This document shows positions 16,401 to 23,672 of a stretch of DNA of 64,000 bases, in pieces. The stretch lies in NCBI RefSeq assembly GCF_033239625.1, contig NZ_BTCK01000019.1, positions 1 through 64,000 on the forward strand. The letters run 5' to 3'. This DNA is from Paenibacillus_T sp033239625 (GTDB lineage: Bacteria > Bacillota > Bacilli > Paenibacillales > Paenibacillaceae). Below the pieces are notes generated by a model. It was given only the letters and a program-made list of their open reading frames with translations, was not told where the DNA came from and searched no databases. Both the position numbers and the translations under genes were made by a program. The first letter of the stretch is position 1. Every line of letters starts with the position of its first letter.

Positions 16401-19011
16401 CCGCGTCTTCATGATAAGGATCATCCTCGTCGACTTCGACGAGCTTCACGTTGCCAAGCCATACCGGCTTCGTATTCAGACCCATATTAAACTCCAGTCG
16501 GGCGAGCGGATCCGTATTCGCGTCCATTCGGAACGTCAATTGATACGATTGCAGCTGGTCCGTTAATGCCGCTTCCAGCGTGTCGGAGTATGTGCCCCAA
16601 CCGCGGTCGGCGCCTCCCCCGAGCTTGACGGCCATCGTCCGGCCGCCATTAGACTTCGCATCGAACGAAAGCTTGTACCAGCGGCCTTTGCCCAGCGTTA
16701 CGTTCTGGATCAGCTGGACGGCATGTGCGGCGCTGCCGCCTGCCGTAATATCGACCTTCGCGAATGGCGTGCCGCTCAGCTGTTCCGTCGATACAGCCGC
16801 ATCTCCGCTGAACGAAGCGAGCTTCACGAAGTTCCAATACGACGCATCAAGCACATCGCTGTCCGCATTGATCGACTTGAATCCATGCGCATATTGCGGG
16901 TCATAAACAAAGCTGCCGTTCTCGGCATGCTTATATGGCTCTTGGATCGTTTCTTTCTGGATCTGCGGTTCGGCTGGCGTCGTGTTATATCCGCCGACCT
17001 TGTCGTATACGCGAACGTAATCGACGATCATTTGAGCCGGAAGCATGCTGTCATCCGGCATTCTGCCGCCATCGAAATTGCCGCCGATCGCCAAGTTCAG
17101 AATCATATAGAACGGCTTATCGAACGGTGCCGGATAGGCGTATTTGGCCGGCATATTGTCGCCTGTGCTATCCCAATTGTTCAGCTTCTGGAACAGGTGA
17201 CCATCGACGTACCAACGGATCTCGCCGGGCTCCCACTCTACGCCGTATACATGCTCGCCTGTAATGTCCTCGCCGGCAGGGAAATCATAATCTGCGCCTG
17301 CCGATTTGTTATTCGGCCAAGATTTGCCGTAATGGATCGTGCCGGCCACTTCTTGCGGCAAGCGGCCTCTCGCCTCCATAATGTCGAGCTCGCCGGAAGA
17401 GGCCCATACGCCGTACTCGTTGTCCTGGGGCATCATCCAGAACGCTGGCCAAATGCCTTGCCCTGCCGGCATCTTGATCTTCGCTTCGAATTTGCCGTAC
17501 GTCTTGTTGAAGGTCGGCTGCGTATACAATCTGCCCGACGTATACGGTTTGCCGCCGAAGTCGCCCTTGCGCGCTTCGATGATCAGCTTGCCGTCTTGTA
17601 CCTTGATGTTATCTTTGCGGTAATATTCCTGCTCGTTGTTGCCCCAACCGTCCAGTCCATATTGAGCGCCTGTGCCTTCTTGATACGCCCACTTGTCCAG
17701 ATCGACGCCGTTCGAATCGAGGCGGGAGCCGCTGCGGTCGAACTCGTCGCTCCACGTAAGCTGCCACTCGCTAGGATTCTCCCCCGAATTACCGCCCGGA
17801 TTGCTGCCAATGTTTCCGCTGCCCGTATTGCTTCCAGCCGTGTCGCCTGGCGTGGTCGACTTGATGCGGCCGTCCACGATTTCCAGCGTCGACCCTTGCT
17901 GCACAGGCTGACCGTTCAACGTAACGCCTTCAGCGTTGACCGTCAGAATGCCGATCGTTCCGCTCGTCGTAATCGTCGAGCCGGTAGCGTTCGGCCCGAC
18001 GATTAATTGTCCGATCGAGCTGCCTTCGTCCATCTCGATGACAGCCTCGGTATCCACTTTCAACTGTCCCGTGCTATCGGTGCTAGTGAATACAATGCGA
18101 ACCGGCGAACCCGGTTTATTCACTTCCATGCCGCTTAGCTGCGAATCGTTAAAATAAATGCTATGCACGCCGCCGCCGTTGATATACGCCATGCCTTTCA
18201 CGTTTACGCCGCTCAGCTTGGCATCACCTTCGCCGATGCCTGCCGTCAGCAGCAGATCTCTTCCGATCTCCGACTTGCCGAGCTCCACGCCAGTCGTCGT
18301 AATCATCAGATTGCCCGGCTCGTTCAACCCTTCACGCTTGCCGGACTTGTTCAGCAACTCACCGGCCAGACGATCGAGCAGAACGACCGCTTCCGCGCGC
18401 GACATTGCTTGAGCCGGCCGGATCGTATCGTCTGCAAACCCTTTCAGAAATTCGCCTGACACCATGCTGGCGAGCGCTTCCTTCGCGAAGGCGCCGACGC
18501 GACCTGCATCCTTGAAGCCATCAAGCGAGCGGTTTGAAGCCGCTTTCAAATGAAAGAGCGATGCCGCCATCGCCGCCGCCTCTTGGCGGGTTACGGCCGC
18601 GTCGGGCTTGAAAGAGCCGTCCGGATACCCTTTAATATAACCGGCCTGCTTCGCGGTGCTGACCGTATTCGCATACCACGCACTGTCGGCAACGTCCGTG
18701 AACGGGACTTTCTCCGCCGATTGAGCCGTAAATCCGAATAGACTGTTGATCAGCTTAGCAAACTGCGCCCGTGTCACGCTTTGATTAGGACGATAGGTAC
18801 CGTCCTCGAAACCCGCGATTAATCCTTTTCCGTTCCAATCGCGGATTTCGTTCTCCGCCCAGTGGCCAGTCAGATCATCTTGCCCTGTCTGCCCAGCTTC
18901 TTGTGCGGATGCCGCCCTTGCTGCCGGCATGTGCCCGCTCAAAATAAATAAACAAAGCGCGATGGATGCCCACTGCTTCGTCTTCCGTTTCAAGCTGCTG
19001 CGCCTGTCCAT
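10444..19011 (-). CDS. Giant SLH-anchored protein with two GH16 laminarinase domains
   Basis: The 2855-aa product is a cell-surface endo-beta-1,3(4)-glucanase. Order: signal peptide (1-35); three SLH domains (about 45-220) that bind cell-wall polymers; a beta-rich region (about 235-385); a Gly/Ser/Asn linker; GH16 domain 1 (about 417-676; E541, D543, E546 in GELDIMEARG); four CBM4/9-like jelly-roll modules; a DUF1533-like module; GH16 domain 2 (about 1450-1710; E1577, D1579, E1582 in GEIDIMEARG); three CBM4/9-like modules; a DUF1533-like module; another CBM; a third DUF1533-like module; and two F5/8C domains flanking a Pro/Gly/Asp linker. Both catalytic domains keep the nucleophile and acid/base. 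GGAGGAGG precedes the ATG, and a 13/14 cre match lies about 42 nt upstream of it, suggesting carbon catabolite control. SLH laminarinases of Paenibacillus are the closest known type; two GH16 domains in one chain is unusual. Confidence 0.88.
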   Translation of the reverse strand: MDRRSSLKRKTKQWASIALCLFILSGHMPAARAASAQEAGQTGQDDLTGHWAENEIRDWNGKGLIAGFEDGTYRPNQSVTRAQFAKLINSLFGFTAQSAEKVPFTDVADSAWYANTVSTAKQAGYIKGYPDGSFKPDAAVTRQEAAAMAASLFHLKAASNRSLDGFKDAGRVGAFAKEALASMVSGEFLKGFADDTIRPAQAMSRAEAVVLLDRLAGELLNKSGKREGLNEPGNLMITTTGVELGKSEIGRDLLLTAGIGEGDAKLSGVNVKGMAYINGGGVHSIYFNDSQLSGMEVNKPGSPVRIVFTSTDSTGQLKVDTEAVIEMDEGSSIGQLIVGPNATGSTITTSGTIGILTVNAEGVTLNGQPVQQGSTLEIVDGRIKSTTPGDTAGSNTGSGNIGSNPGGNSGENPSEWQLTWSDEFDRSGSRLDSNGVDLDKWAYQEGTGAQYGLDGWGNNEQEYYRKDNIKVQDGKLIIEARKGDFGGKPYTSGRLYTQPTFNKTYGKFEAKIKMPAGQGIWPAFWMMPQDNEYGVWASSGELDIMEARGRLPQEVAGTIHYGKSWPNNKSAGADYDFPAGEDITGEHVYGVEWEPGEIRWYVDGHLFQKLNNWDSTGDNMPAKYAYPAPFDKPFYMILNLAIGGNFDGGRMPDDSMLPAQMIVDYVRVYDKVGGYNTTPAEPQIQKETIQEPYKHAENGSFVYDPQYAHGFKSINADSDVLDASYWNFVKLASFSGDAAVSTEQLSGTPFAKVDITAGGSAAHAVQLIQNVTLGKGRWYKLSFDAKSNGGRTMAVKLGGGADRGWGTYSDTLEAALTDQLQSYQLTFRMDANTDPLARLEFNMGLNTKPVWLGNVKLVEVDEDDPYHEDAAKEPIGGNHVYNGMFDLGRVDRMTYWHFNAGSGAAATASVNPDRQFVASITSGGASTDAVKLLQKGISFVEGNDYELTFKAKASKDRSIAISAAKSDGTSFIAPVTKALTSAWTTYTVHFTTGAGVTDPEGQLLLLLGGDNGNVTLDDVKLVRLTNNNVGELPLAEQFPLKNGDFSIGKTAWSEHVQGRYDGWGSSADFSVTPQGEMKIAIASEGVNPWDVMLMQTDFGLHKDNVYVVSADIRSTKPRAAEIVVDAGGQRYVSEKVNLTASAQTFSYELPADTDLTASFKLLLGKLEGEAALTAHDVYVDNVRVELKNARSRAFLIQNGDFAAGRSEWSTHLQGDYDGDSRASVSFDNGAYHAAIGNEGANPWDVMLIQEPLQLVKGKTYVATFTARSTKPRTIDLSVENSSFFRYLNETVQLDDTTNTYSYEFTVDKDDIAGLKFLMGKPSGAAAAGAHDVWIDNVRVDVKGALEAAGERVSSRDDIHLTTPPALSPDASDNVLGQPITITFADQSAWRSAITSVWVDGHEANAQLYTVGSGAITLADSLFDEERNYEIVVKASGYEKATVTQQIDKPSDWSLVWQDEFDGSGTNLDSNGINLDKWAYQLGTGSQYGLDGWGNNEQQYYRSENMTVEDGNLVITAKNDGYSGKPYTSGRVYTQPTFTQTYGRFEARMQLPTGDGIWPAFWMMPAGSDYGTWASSGEIDIMEARGRLPQEVAGTIHYGKAAPNNKSTGGTYDFPSGESIADYHTYAVEWEPGEIRWYVDGNLFKTANNWDSTGAGQPDKYAYPAPFDKPFYMILNLAVGGAFDGNRLPDASKIPAVMKVDYVRVYDLTGRPYRTPTEPVITKEPFPSNGKAPIDGNLLYDKSYARGLKDVAASGTPLDPTYWSFLHTPDFGGAASASIDNISGVPYAKASITNGGNQSYAIQMIQYATLTRGHTYKVSFDAKASENRAMSLKFGGDDDNGWATYSDSFDVSLKTGMQHYEYRFTMNAETDNAARLEFNMGLSTGSIWIGNVVLEETDLLSDPNGSKEPLADGNHVYNGTFDLGTMDRMKYWSFITKSGAAATASVDSNRRQLEAGLTSGGSASNAVTLEQQGIQLLQTDDYKLTFDAKASAARTIGVRLVSTDGAVVYAEQANISLGTAMASQTFTFTMPQGVSVNDGRLVFLLGGSDEDVALDNVKLVRLSNRNVDFSGIELFPLKNGDLSAGLSAWEPFTQGGAASFQPEAGAAKISVTNVGGESWNVMFNQSNLKLSKGMTYVVSFRAKSSVPREIQATLENATYTRRFDTGSIGLTTDWQTFQYSFKMTADESVALKFLLGKLGNVPAGAHDIYIDDVVVEIQNAPVKRPPMVIADAVDNRVGQPIQLTFTPDAAWEAAVRSVTVNGTALRAAQYSVQSGVIELAAGVFAQDQTYAVTVKADGYADTAVNQTVYAQNGSIVLNGSFASGDTGWDTWVGESGVSTFAVENGSAKLDIAYHGGIHPQWNVPVSWSTQLLQSGIVLESGKSYELSFRAWSTADRPILIELGGYNNNQQTAFNITSDSSKTYATSLRAGAATTLTLKYLLGNVVTSDSSTPNAPHTIYIDDVVIREVKSGPVLQADSTDNKIGSGIDIAFADDAAWRSSIGSVTIDGAAVPSGKVTIDAGVIHVDASLFPTIKTYSIVIQANGYAAASVIQEVKSAASNVALGKTATASTTSQPAANAFDGAVGTRWESAAADPQWIAVDLGKLHLLDTVVLNWEGAYAKTYRIQVSTADVPQESDWTDVYAEPAGNGGLDTIAMNGAVARHVRMYGLTRGTPYGYSLWEFEVYGTPAGGGTDPGNGGDPDPGNGGDPGTGGGQPSAGTNLALHASAAASSANGSASLLTDGVLTNRWEADWAANNSATPSPEWVVVDLGAGKSLTSLKLYWERAYASKLLVQVSDNGSDWTTVQSLDRTLAIDVGQSYAESIDMSGSSGRYIRVYMTDKGFPPYGPSLYEIEVY
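12100..17763 (-). repeat. Internal tandem duplication inside the GH16 gene
   Basis: Two units run head to tail: unit 1 (about 17763-14680) is GH16-CBM-CBM-CBM-CBM-DUF1533 and unit 2 (about 14670-12100) is GH16-CBM-CBM-CBM-DUF1533. Matching landmarks are the two GH16 active sites 3108 nt apart, the paired NHVYNG-FDLG module starts and the paired FPLKNGD module starts. Unit 1 has one extra CBM whose sequence resembles its immediate neighbour. Boundaries are approximate. Confidence 0.8.
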
Positions 19012-19052
19012 ATCCTAGCCTCCTCCGATCAATTTACATCCATATTTTAGTT

Positions 19053-19066
19053 TGATTACGCTTTCA
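19053..19066 (-). promoter_or_regulatory. Candidate CcpA cre site upstream of the GH16 gene
   Basis: The minus strand reads TGAAAGCGTAATCA, which agrees with TGWAARCGYTWNCW at 13 of 14 positions. It lies 42-55 nt before the ATG, in a position where CcpA binding would block transcription. This is a consensus match only. Confidence 0.6.
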
Positions 19067-19160
19067 AAAATACTATTCAAACCAACGAAAAGTGTCATTT
19101 ATTCAAGATCTTTACCAGTCTGAAATCGAATTTGGCCCTCACGTCAATGTTGGGTGCAAC

Positions 19161-19198
19161 CTAAAAAGCCACGTCCAATAACTGGACGTGGCTTAGGT
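19161..19198 (-). terminator. Terminator after the GH53 gene
   Basis: A 12-bp perfect stem (AAGCCACGTCCA / TGGACGTGGCTT) with a 5-nt loop is followed on the minus strand by TTTTT. It lies 25 nt past the GH53 stop codon and separates it from the GH16 gene. Confidence 0.85.
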
Positions 19199-19219
19199 TT
19201 GCAGGTATAGACGCTATTG

Positions 19220-22200
19220 TTATTCTTTTCTACCCGATGCTGCTTCAATCGCTTCGAATGCCCAATGCGTGGCCGGAACGTCTGACCATGTCGGCGTTGA
19301 CACATCCGTCGTCAGTTCCAAGCCTAGAATGCGGTTAATGATCGTGACCGCTTCTGCACGGCTCAGGTATTGCTCCGGCTTGAAGCTGCCATCCGGATAA
19401 CCGGTCATAATGCCTGCTTCAGCGACAAGCGCGATGTAAGACGCCGACCAATGGTCGGCCGTATCCGTGAACGACGACGTCGCATCGCCTTCAAGTCCGA
19501 GCCAACGGGCAACAATCACGGCCATCTCTGCTCTCGTGATCGCCTTCGAAGGTTGGAAGCTTCCATCCTCGTAGCCCGTCATGAGACCAAGCGACGACAC
19601 ATTCGCAATCGCGTCGGCAGCCCATCCGAACGATGCGCCGTCTGTGAAGCTGACTGCTTCGGAGCTGTCTTCATCGCCTGCTGCACGAGAGAGAATCGAT
19701 GCCATCTCCGCACGCGTTACGGCTTGGCTCGGGCGGAACGTTCCGTCTGGATAGCCATTGACATAAGCGAACGACTGCTCTAGGAACGCTGCCAAGTTAT
19801 CGATCGAGAGAATGGCGAACGTACTGAATTTGCCTACGCGGAACTGCAATCCGTAACTGCCGTCAGCATTCTCCACGAGCTGAGGCTGGACAAGCTCTTT
19901 GTCGCCATCGCTATGCTCGATGTAGATGGCCAGACTCGCCAGGAATTCAGCGCGTTTCGCTTCATCCGTTGGAATCGCTTGGCTTGGAAGCGGCAGAATC
20001 AGATCGACCGGCTTCACATTCGATTCGATCGCCATCGGACGACCAACGATTTGCGTACCGCCATCGCCTGCTACCGTAACGACAAACTGCTCACTATTCG
20101 CGCGTTTAAGGACATCTTGCGCATCCGCGCTGCTCTTCAGCGGCGTAAAGTGGAAAACAGCTTCACCTTCGAGCGATTGAATTGTCTCTGCCGGCACAAT
20201 GACTGCAGCGCCGCCTGCTGTCAATTCAAGACCGACACCGCCAGCCGCGAATGCTTGAACCGCATCGGCAGGCAGCTTGACATCGATCTCGGATACTTCA
20301 TCCTTCGAATCTGGAATTACGATCTTCACCGTGTCACGCCCGTCAGCGGCTGCTTTCTGCACTGCATCCTTCGCCTTATCGGCTGGGAGTGTCAGCTCAT
20401 CCTTCTTCGTACCATCCGGCTTCGTCGTCCGCTGTACGTCAATCGCTGTACCGCCATCCAGTGTAATTTTGATTACTTCTTTATTGAAGCCCGAATCCGG
20501 GTTCGCGACGATTGGCGACGTCGGAACATAATCGCTGGCATAGCTGAGATAGAAATCGTCCAACGTTCCCCATGCGCCGCTGTCAGCCTTAATATTAGCG
20601 CCAATCGTAATCGTGCCGTCCGTGACGAGGATGTTCTGGATCTCAGGCGTGTTCCACACGACCCATCCATTGACGCCTGTTGCTGCCGTCTTCTCCGTGC
20701 CGCCGGCGATTGCGAACAACTTCATATCCGCATTGGCAGCGTCGCCGCCTTGGATATTCATCGACAAGTTATAATAACCTGACTTCAGACCTGTAATCTT
20801 CTGTTCAACCTTGAAGTTAACGGCTGTTTCCGAGTAGAAGTGAAGCGAGTAATCACCTGTTTTTGCATCGCTTGCTTTCTTCAGATAGTCCGTAGGATTC
20901 TTTGCGCCATCTAGCGGCGTAATTTCCCACATCTTTCTATCATCGTTCTCGAAGCTTCCGTTCACGACAAAGTTCTGTTTCTTAACGGTCAGCCAAGCCT
21001 TCACCGCATGCTGATCTTCCGTTAGGCCGTTGATGACGTAGCTGCCAACTCCGCCAGCCTGTGCCGCTGCGAGCTGCTCCTGATTCCAAGTTACAGTTGT
21101 TGTACCCTTAGAATTGTCATTGAACGTTACCGCAACAGTGGACGGCAGCGTAATCGTTTCACCTGCATTGACTGAAACCGCAGCGTCCTTGACCTCGTCA
21201 ATCTTACGATCCGCAACCGCGCCATTGTTCACGTATTGGAACACCTTCAACGAAGCAAGCGGATGTCCGTCAAAATCGAACAGCGCTTGGTTATCGACCG
21301 CGCTGCCGCCGAACCATTTGCCTGCATCGACCGGATCATACTCGCCAGCGTAGCTGGATGCCCAGCCGGAGCCGTATTGCTCCCACTTCAGCTTGTTCTG
21401 CGCAAGCTCGGAAGCCGGTCCGACCGGCAGCCATGCCGGCTCCCAATAGAATACGCCAAGTCCTGCAGCGCCTACCTTCGCTACCGCGTCAATGACGTTC
21501 CGAAGCGAAGTCGCTTGTCCTTGCACCGTAATCGGGTAGTCCAGCGTCTGACCGCTGCTCTGCGGCGCCGTGTTGCCGTGGCCATCCCCGTCTGCTGCTG
21601 TATATGCATAGGAAGTCTCGGCAACCATCACCTTCTTGCCATACGTTGTGGCTACTTCCTTCAGCACAGACGTCAGATTGATCAGCGTACCGTGCCAGAA
21701 CGGATAATAGGAGCTTGCGAATACGTCGTAGTCGACGTTGTTGCCTTTCAGCTTCTTCGCATAATCTGCATAACGTCCCGAAGTCTCTGGATTGGTAAAA
21801 TGCAGAGCGATCAAGATCGAACGATTAGGATCGAGATCCCGGATCGCTTTGCTGCCTGCGCTGAACAAGCCGCTCATCTTCGTCCAATCCGTCTCGCCGA
21901 CGAATCTGCCGTTCGTTTCATTGCCGACCTGCACCATGCCGATGTCGATGCCTGCATCCAGCATCTCTTGCAGGCTTTCTTTCGTATAGTTGTACAAAGC
22001 CGTCTTCTTATCTTCAAAGCTGAGATTCGCCCATGCCTTCGGCACATGCTGCTTGCCTGGATCTGCCCAGAAATCGGAGTAATGGAAGTCTACGAGCACC
22101 TTCATGCCATTATCCGTCGCGCGCTTCCCGATCTCGATCGCATGCGCCAGGTCGTTATTGCCGCCGCCATAACCCCGGTCCTGCGAGTCGAATGGATCGT

Positions 22201-23476
22201 TCCATACGCGTACGCGAACATAGTTCACGCCATCATCGCGAAGCGTCTTGAAAATATCCTGTTCGATTCCCGCTTCGTTGTAGAACTTGACGCCGCTCTC
22301 TTCGAGCGTCAGAATGCTGGAGATGTCCACGCCTTTGATAAAATCATCCGACAGCCCGTCCACCTTCTGCACGAAGATGTCCGCTTGCACTGGCGGTACA
22401 GGCTGCTGCGGCAGCTCCGTATCCGTGCTCGTCTGCTTCAATTCGAAGCTGTCCAAGTAGCCCCATGCACGAGGAGCTCCGCTGACGATTGCACCGATCG
22501 CTACATTCGTCGCATCCTGGGCCACGACGAACGTCAGCTTGACCGTATTCCACGTATCAAAGCCGGTAGTCAACGCTGAGCTTCCATTCTGCCCTGCCGC
22601 GAACAGTTGAACGCTGCCCGCTTCGTCGCCCGAGCCGCCCATCGATTTCACCGACAGCTCATAAGTGCCGGCAGACAATGCCGGTACCGACTGTTTTACC
22701 GTAAACGACTGCGCAGTTGCTGCCGTATCCCTGATCCAGTAATTGAGACCATACGCTTCTACGCCGCCTTTTATAGCAACATTATCTGCATACTTGAAAC
22801 GCTTTGGATCCACGCTGCCCCAATCGATTGGGTCGAACGTCCAGGATTGATCCGTCCAGAAGTCCGATTCGAAGCCGCCGTTCGCAAGCAGCGGAGTGGC
22901 TGGCTCGATTTTCTCAAGCTTCACATTGTCCAGGTAACCCCAAGCGCTAGGTGAACCGCTAATCACTGCACCGATCTCAAGATTCGACGCGTCCGCCGCA
23001 AGCTCGAAGTCGAAGCCGACCGTCCCCCATGCATTATTGCCGGTCGTCGCTGCCGCTGTCCCTTTCGCAGAGCCGGCAAACAATTGAATATTGCCGGCCG
23101 TGTTTCCGTCCCCGCCCATAGAACGAGCCGACAACCTGTAACTCCCCGCTGGCAGCGAAGCGATCGTCTGCTTGACGGTGAATGTCTGGCTGCTTGCAGC
23201 CGTATTGTTGATCCAATAGTTAAGAGCTTTCGCTCCTTCATCAGGTGTTACGTCTGGCTGACCCTTCTGCTGAATCGTAACATTCTTCCAATAGTCAGAT
23301 GGACCAAGCTGCCATGAACCGTCCGTCCAGAAATCCGATTCGAATCCGCCGTTAACAACTCCTGCATTCGGCGCATCCGCAGCTGATACAGACACTGCCC
23401 CCAAGCCAAACCAGGATGAACTGAACGCCAACAGCAGGGCCATTACCATGCTTATTGCTTTTCTTCTCACGTTCAA
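19220..23476 (-). CDS. SLH-anchored GH53 endo-beta-1,4-galactanase
   Basis: The 1418-aa product has a signal peptide (about 1-33), two related N-terminal carbohydrate-binding modules (about 38-190 and 195-350, each opening with NGGFESDFWTD), a GH53 domain (about 375-760), an Ig-like Big_4 module, a third binding module of the same kind (about 865-1010), a region rich in Asp/Lys (about 1020-1210) and three C-terminal SLH domains (about 1215-1400). Catalytic residues are E520 (VGNETNGR, acid/base) and E620 (MVAETSY, nucleophile), about 100 residues apart as in the family. The enzyme cleaves beta-1,4-galactan side chains of pectin at the cell surface. The binding modules resemble CBM61-type galactan binders, by position and pattern only. 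It has its own terminator and a cre-like site upstream, so it is probably a single-gene transcript. Confidence 0.88.
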   Translation of the reverse strand: MNVRRKAISMVMALLLAFSSSWFGLGAVSVSAADAPNAGVVNGGFESDFWTDGSWQLGPSDYWKNVTIQQKGQPDVTPDEGAKALNYWINNTAASSQTFTVKQTIASLPAGSYRLSARSMGGDGNTAGNIQLFAGSAKGTAAATTGNNAWGTVGFDFELAADASNLEIGAVISGSPSAWGYLDNVKLEKIEPATPLLANGGFESDFWTDQSWTFDPIDWGSVDPKRFKYADNVAIKGGVEAYGLNYWIRDTAATAQSFTVKQSVPALSAGTYELSVKSMGGSGDEAGSVQLFAAGQNGSSALTTGFDTWNTVKLTFVVAQDATNVAIGAIVSGAPRAWGYLDSFELKQTSTDTELPQQPVPPVQADIFVQKVDGLSDDFIKGVDISSILTLEESGVKFYNEAGIEQDIFKTLRDDGVNYVRVRVWNDPFDSQDRGYGGGNNDLAHAIEIGKRATDNGMKVLVDFHYSDFWADPGKQHVPKAWANLSFEDKKTALYNYTKESLQEMLDAGIDIGMVQVGNETNGRFVGETDWTKMSGLFSAGSKAIRDLDPNRSILIALHFTNPETSGRYADYAKKLKGNNVDYDVFASSYYPFWHGTLINLTSVLKEVATTYGKKVMVAETSYAYTAADGDGHGNTAPQSSGQTLDYPITVQGQATSLRNVIDAVAKVGAAGLGVFYWEPAWLPVGPASELAQNKLKWEQYGSGWASSYAGEYDPVDAGKWFGGSAVDNQALFDFDGHPLASLKVFQYVNNGAVADRKIDEVKDAAVSVNAGETITLPSTVAVTFNDNSKGTTTVTWNQEQLAAAQAGGVGSYVINGLTEDQHAVKAWLTVKKQNFVVNGSFENDDRKMWEITPLDGAKNPTDYLKKASDAKTGDYSLHFYSETAVNFKVEQKITGLKSGYYNLSMNIQGGDAANADMKLFAIAGGTEKTAATGVNGWVVWNTPEIQNILVTDGTITIGANIKADSGAWGTLDDFYLSYASDYVPTSPIVANPDSGFNKEVIKITLDGGTAIDVQRTTKPDGTKKDELTLPADKAKDAVQKAAADGRDTVKIVIPDSKDEVSEIDVKLPADAVQAFAAGGVGLELTAGGAAVIVPAETIQSLEGEAVFHFTPLKSSADAQDVLKRANSEQFVVTVAGDGGTQIVGRPMAIESNVKPVDLILPLPSQAIPTDEAKRAEFLASLAIYIEHSDGDKELVQPQLVENADGSYGLQFRVGKFSTFAILSIDNLAAFLEQSFAYVNGYPDGTFRPSQAVTRAEMASILSRAAGDEDSSEAVSFTDGASFGWAADAIANVSSLGLMTGYEDGSFQPSKAITRAEMAVIVARWLGLEGDATSSFTDTADHWSASYIALVAEAGIMTGYPDGSFKPEQYLSRAEAVTIINRILGLELTTDVSTPTWSDVPATHWAFEAIEAASGRKE

Positions 23477-23513
23477 ATCCCCTTTCTCTTGTCGTCATGA
23501 TGGTTGCGCATTG

Positions 23514-23527
23514 AAAGCGCTTATCAT
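23514..23527 (+). promoter_or_regulatory. Weak candidate cre site upstream of the GH53 gene
   Basis: TGAAAGCGCTTATC matches the core TGWNANCGNTNWCA at 12 of 14 positions; the final CA is displaced by one base. It lies about 40 nt upstream of the GH53 start codon. The site is near-palindromic around AGCGCT and so reads on both strands. Confidence 0.4.
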
Positions 23528-23609
23528 TTATGACTATAGCAATCGTTAGGATTTCCGTGAACGTGCTTATTCGCAACATTTTGTATGCAAATGCAAGGAC
23601 ATGCAGAAG

Positions 23610-23657
23610 AGGGCTGCTTCGCACCCCCGAATGATCGGCGAGCGAAGCAGCCCTTTT
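23610..23657. terminator. Terminator between GH3 and GH53 genes
   Basis: A 13-bp perfect stem (AGGGCTGCTTCGC / GCGAAGCAGCCCT) with a 19-nt loop lies 16 nt past the GH3 stop codon. The minus-strand downstream sequence is TCTTCTGCAT, only moderately T-rich, while the plus-strand side has TTTT. Confidence 0.7.
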
Positions 23658-23672
23658 ACAGACGATAACTAT

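Noticed and set aside
16723..18006. Long plus-strand open frames opposite the giant GH16 gene
   Set aside because: Antisense shadows of strongly biased codons; the similarity among them only mirrors the repeated domains on the coding strand.
10444..19011. Repeats within the GH16 gene as a CRISPR or VNTR array
   Set aside because: The repeats are protein modules of 80-260 residues with ordinary divergence, not short identical units.
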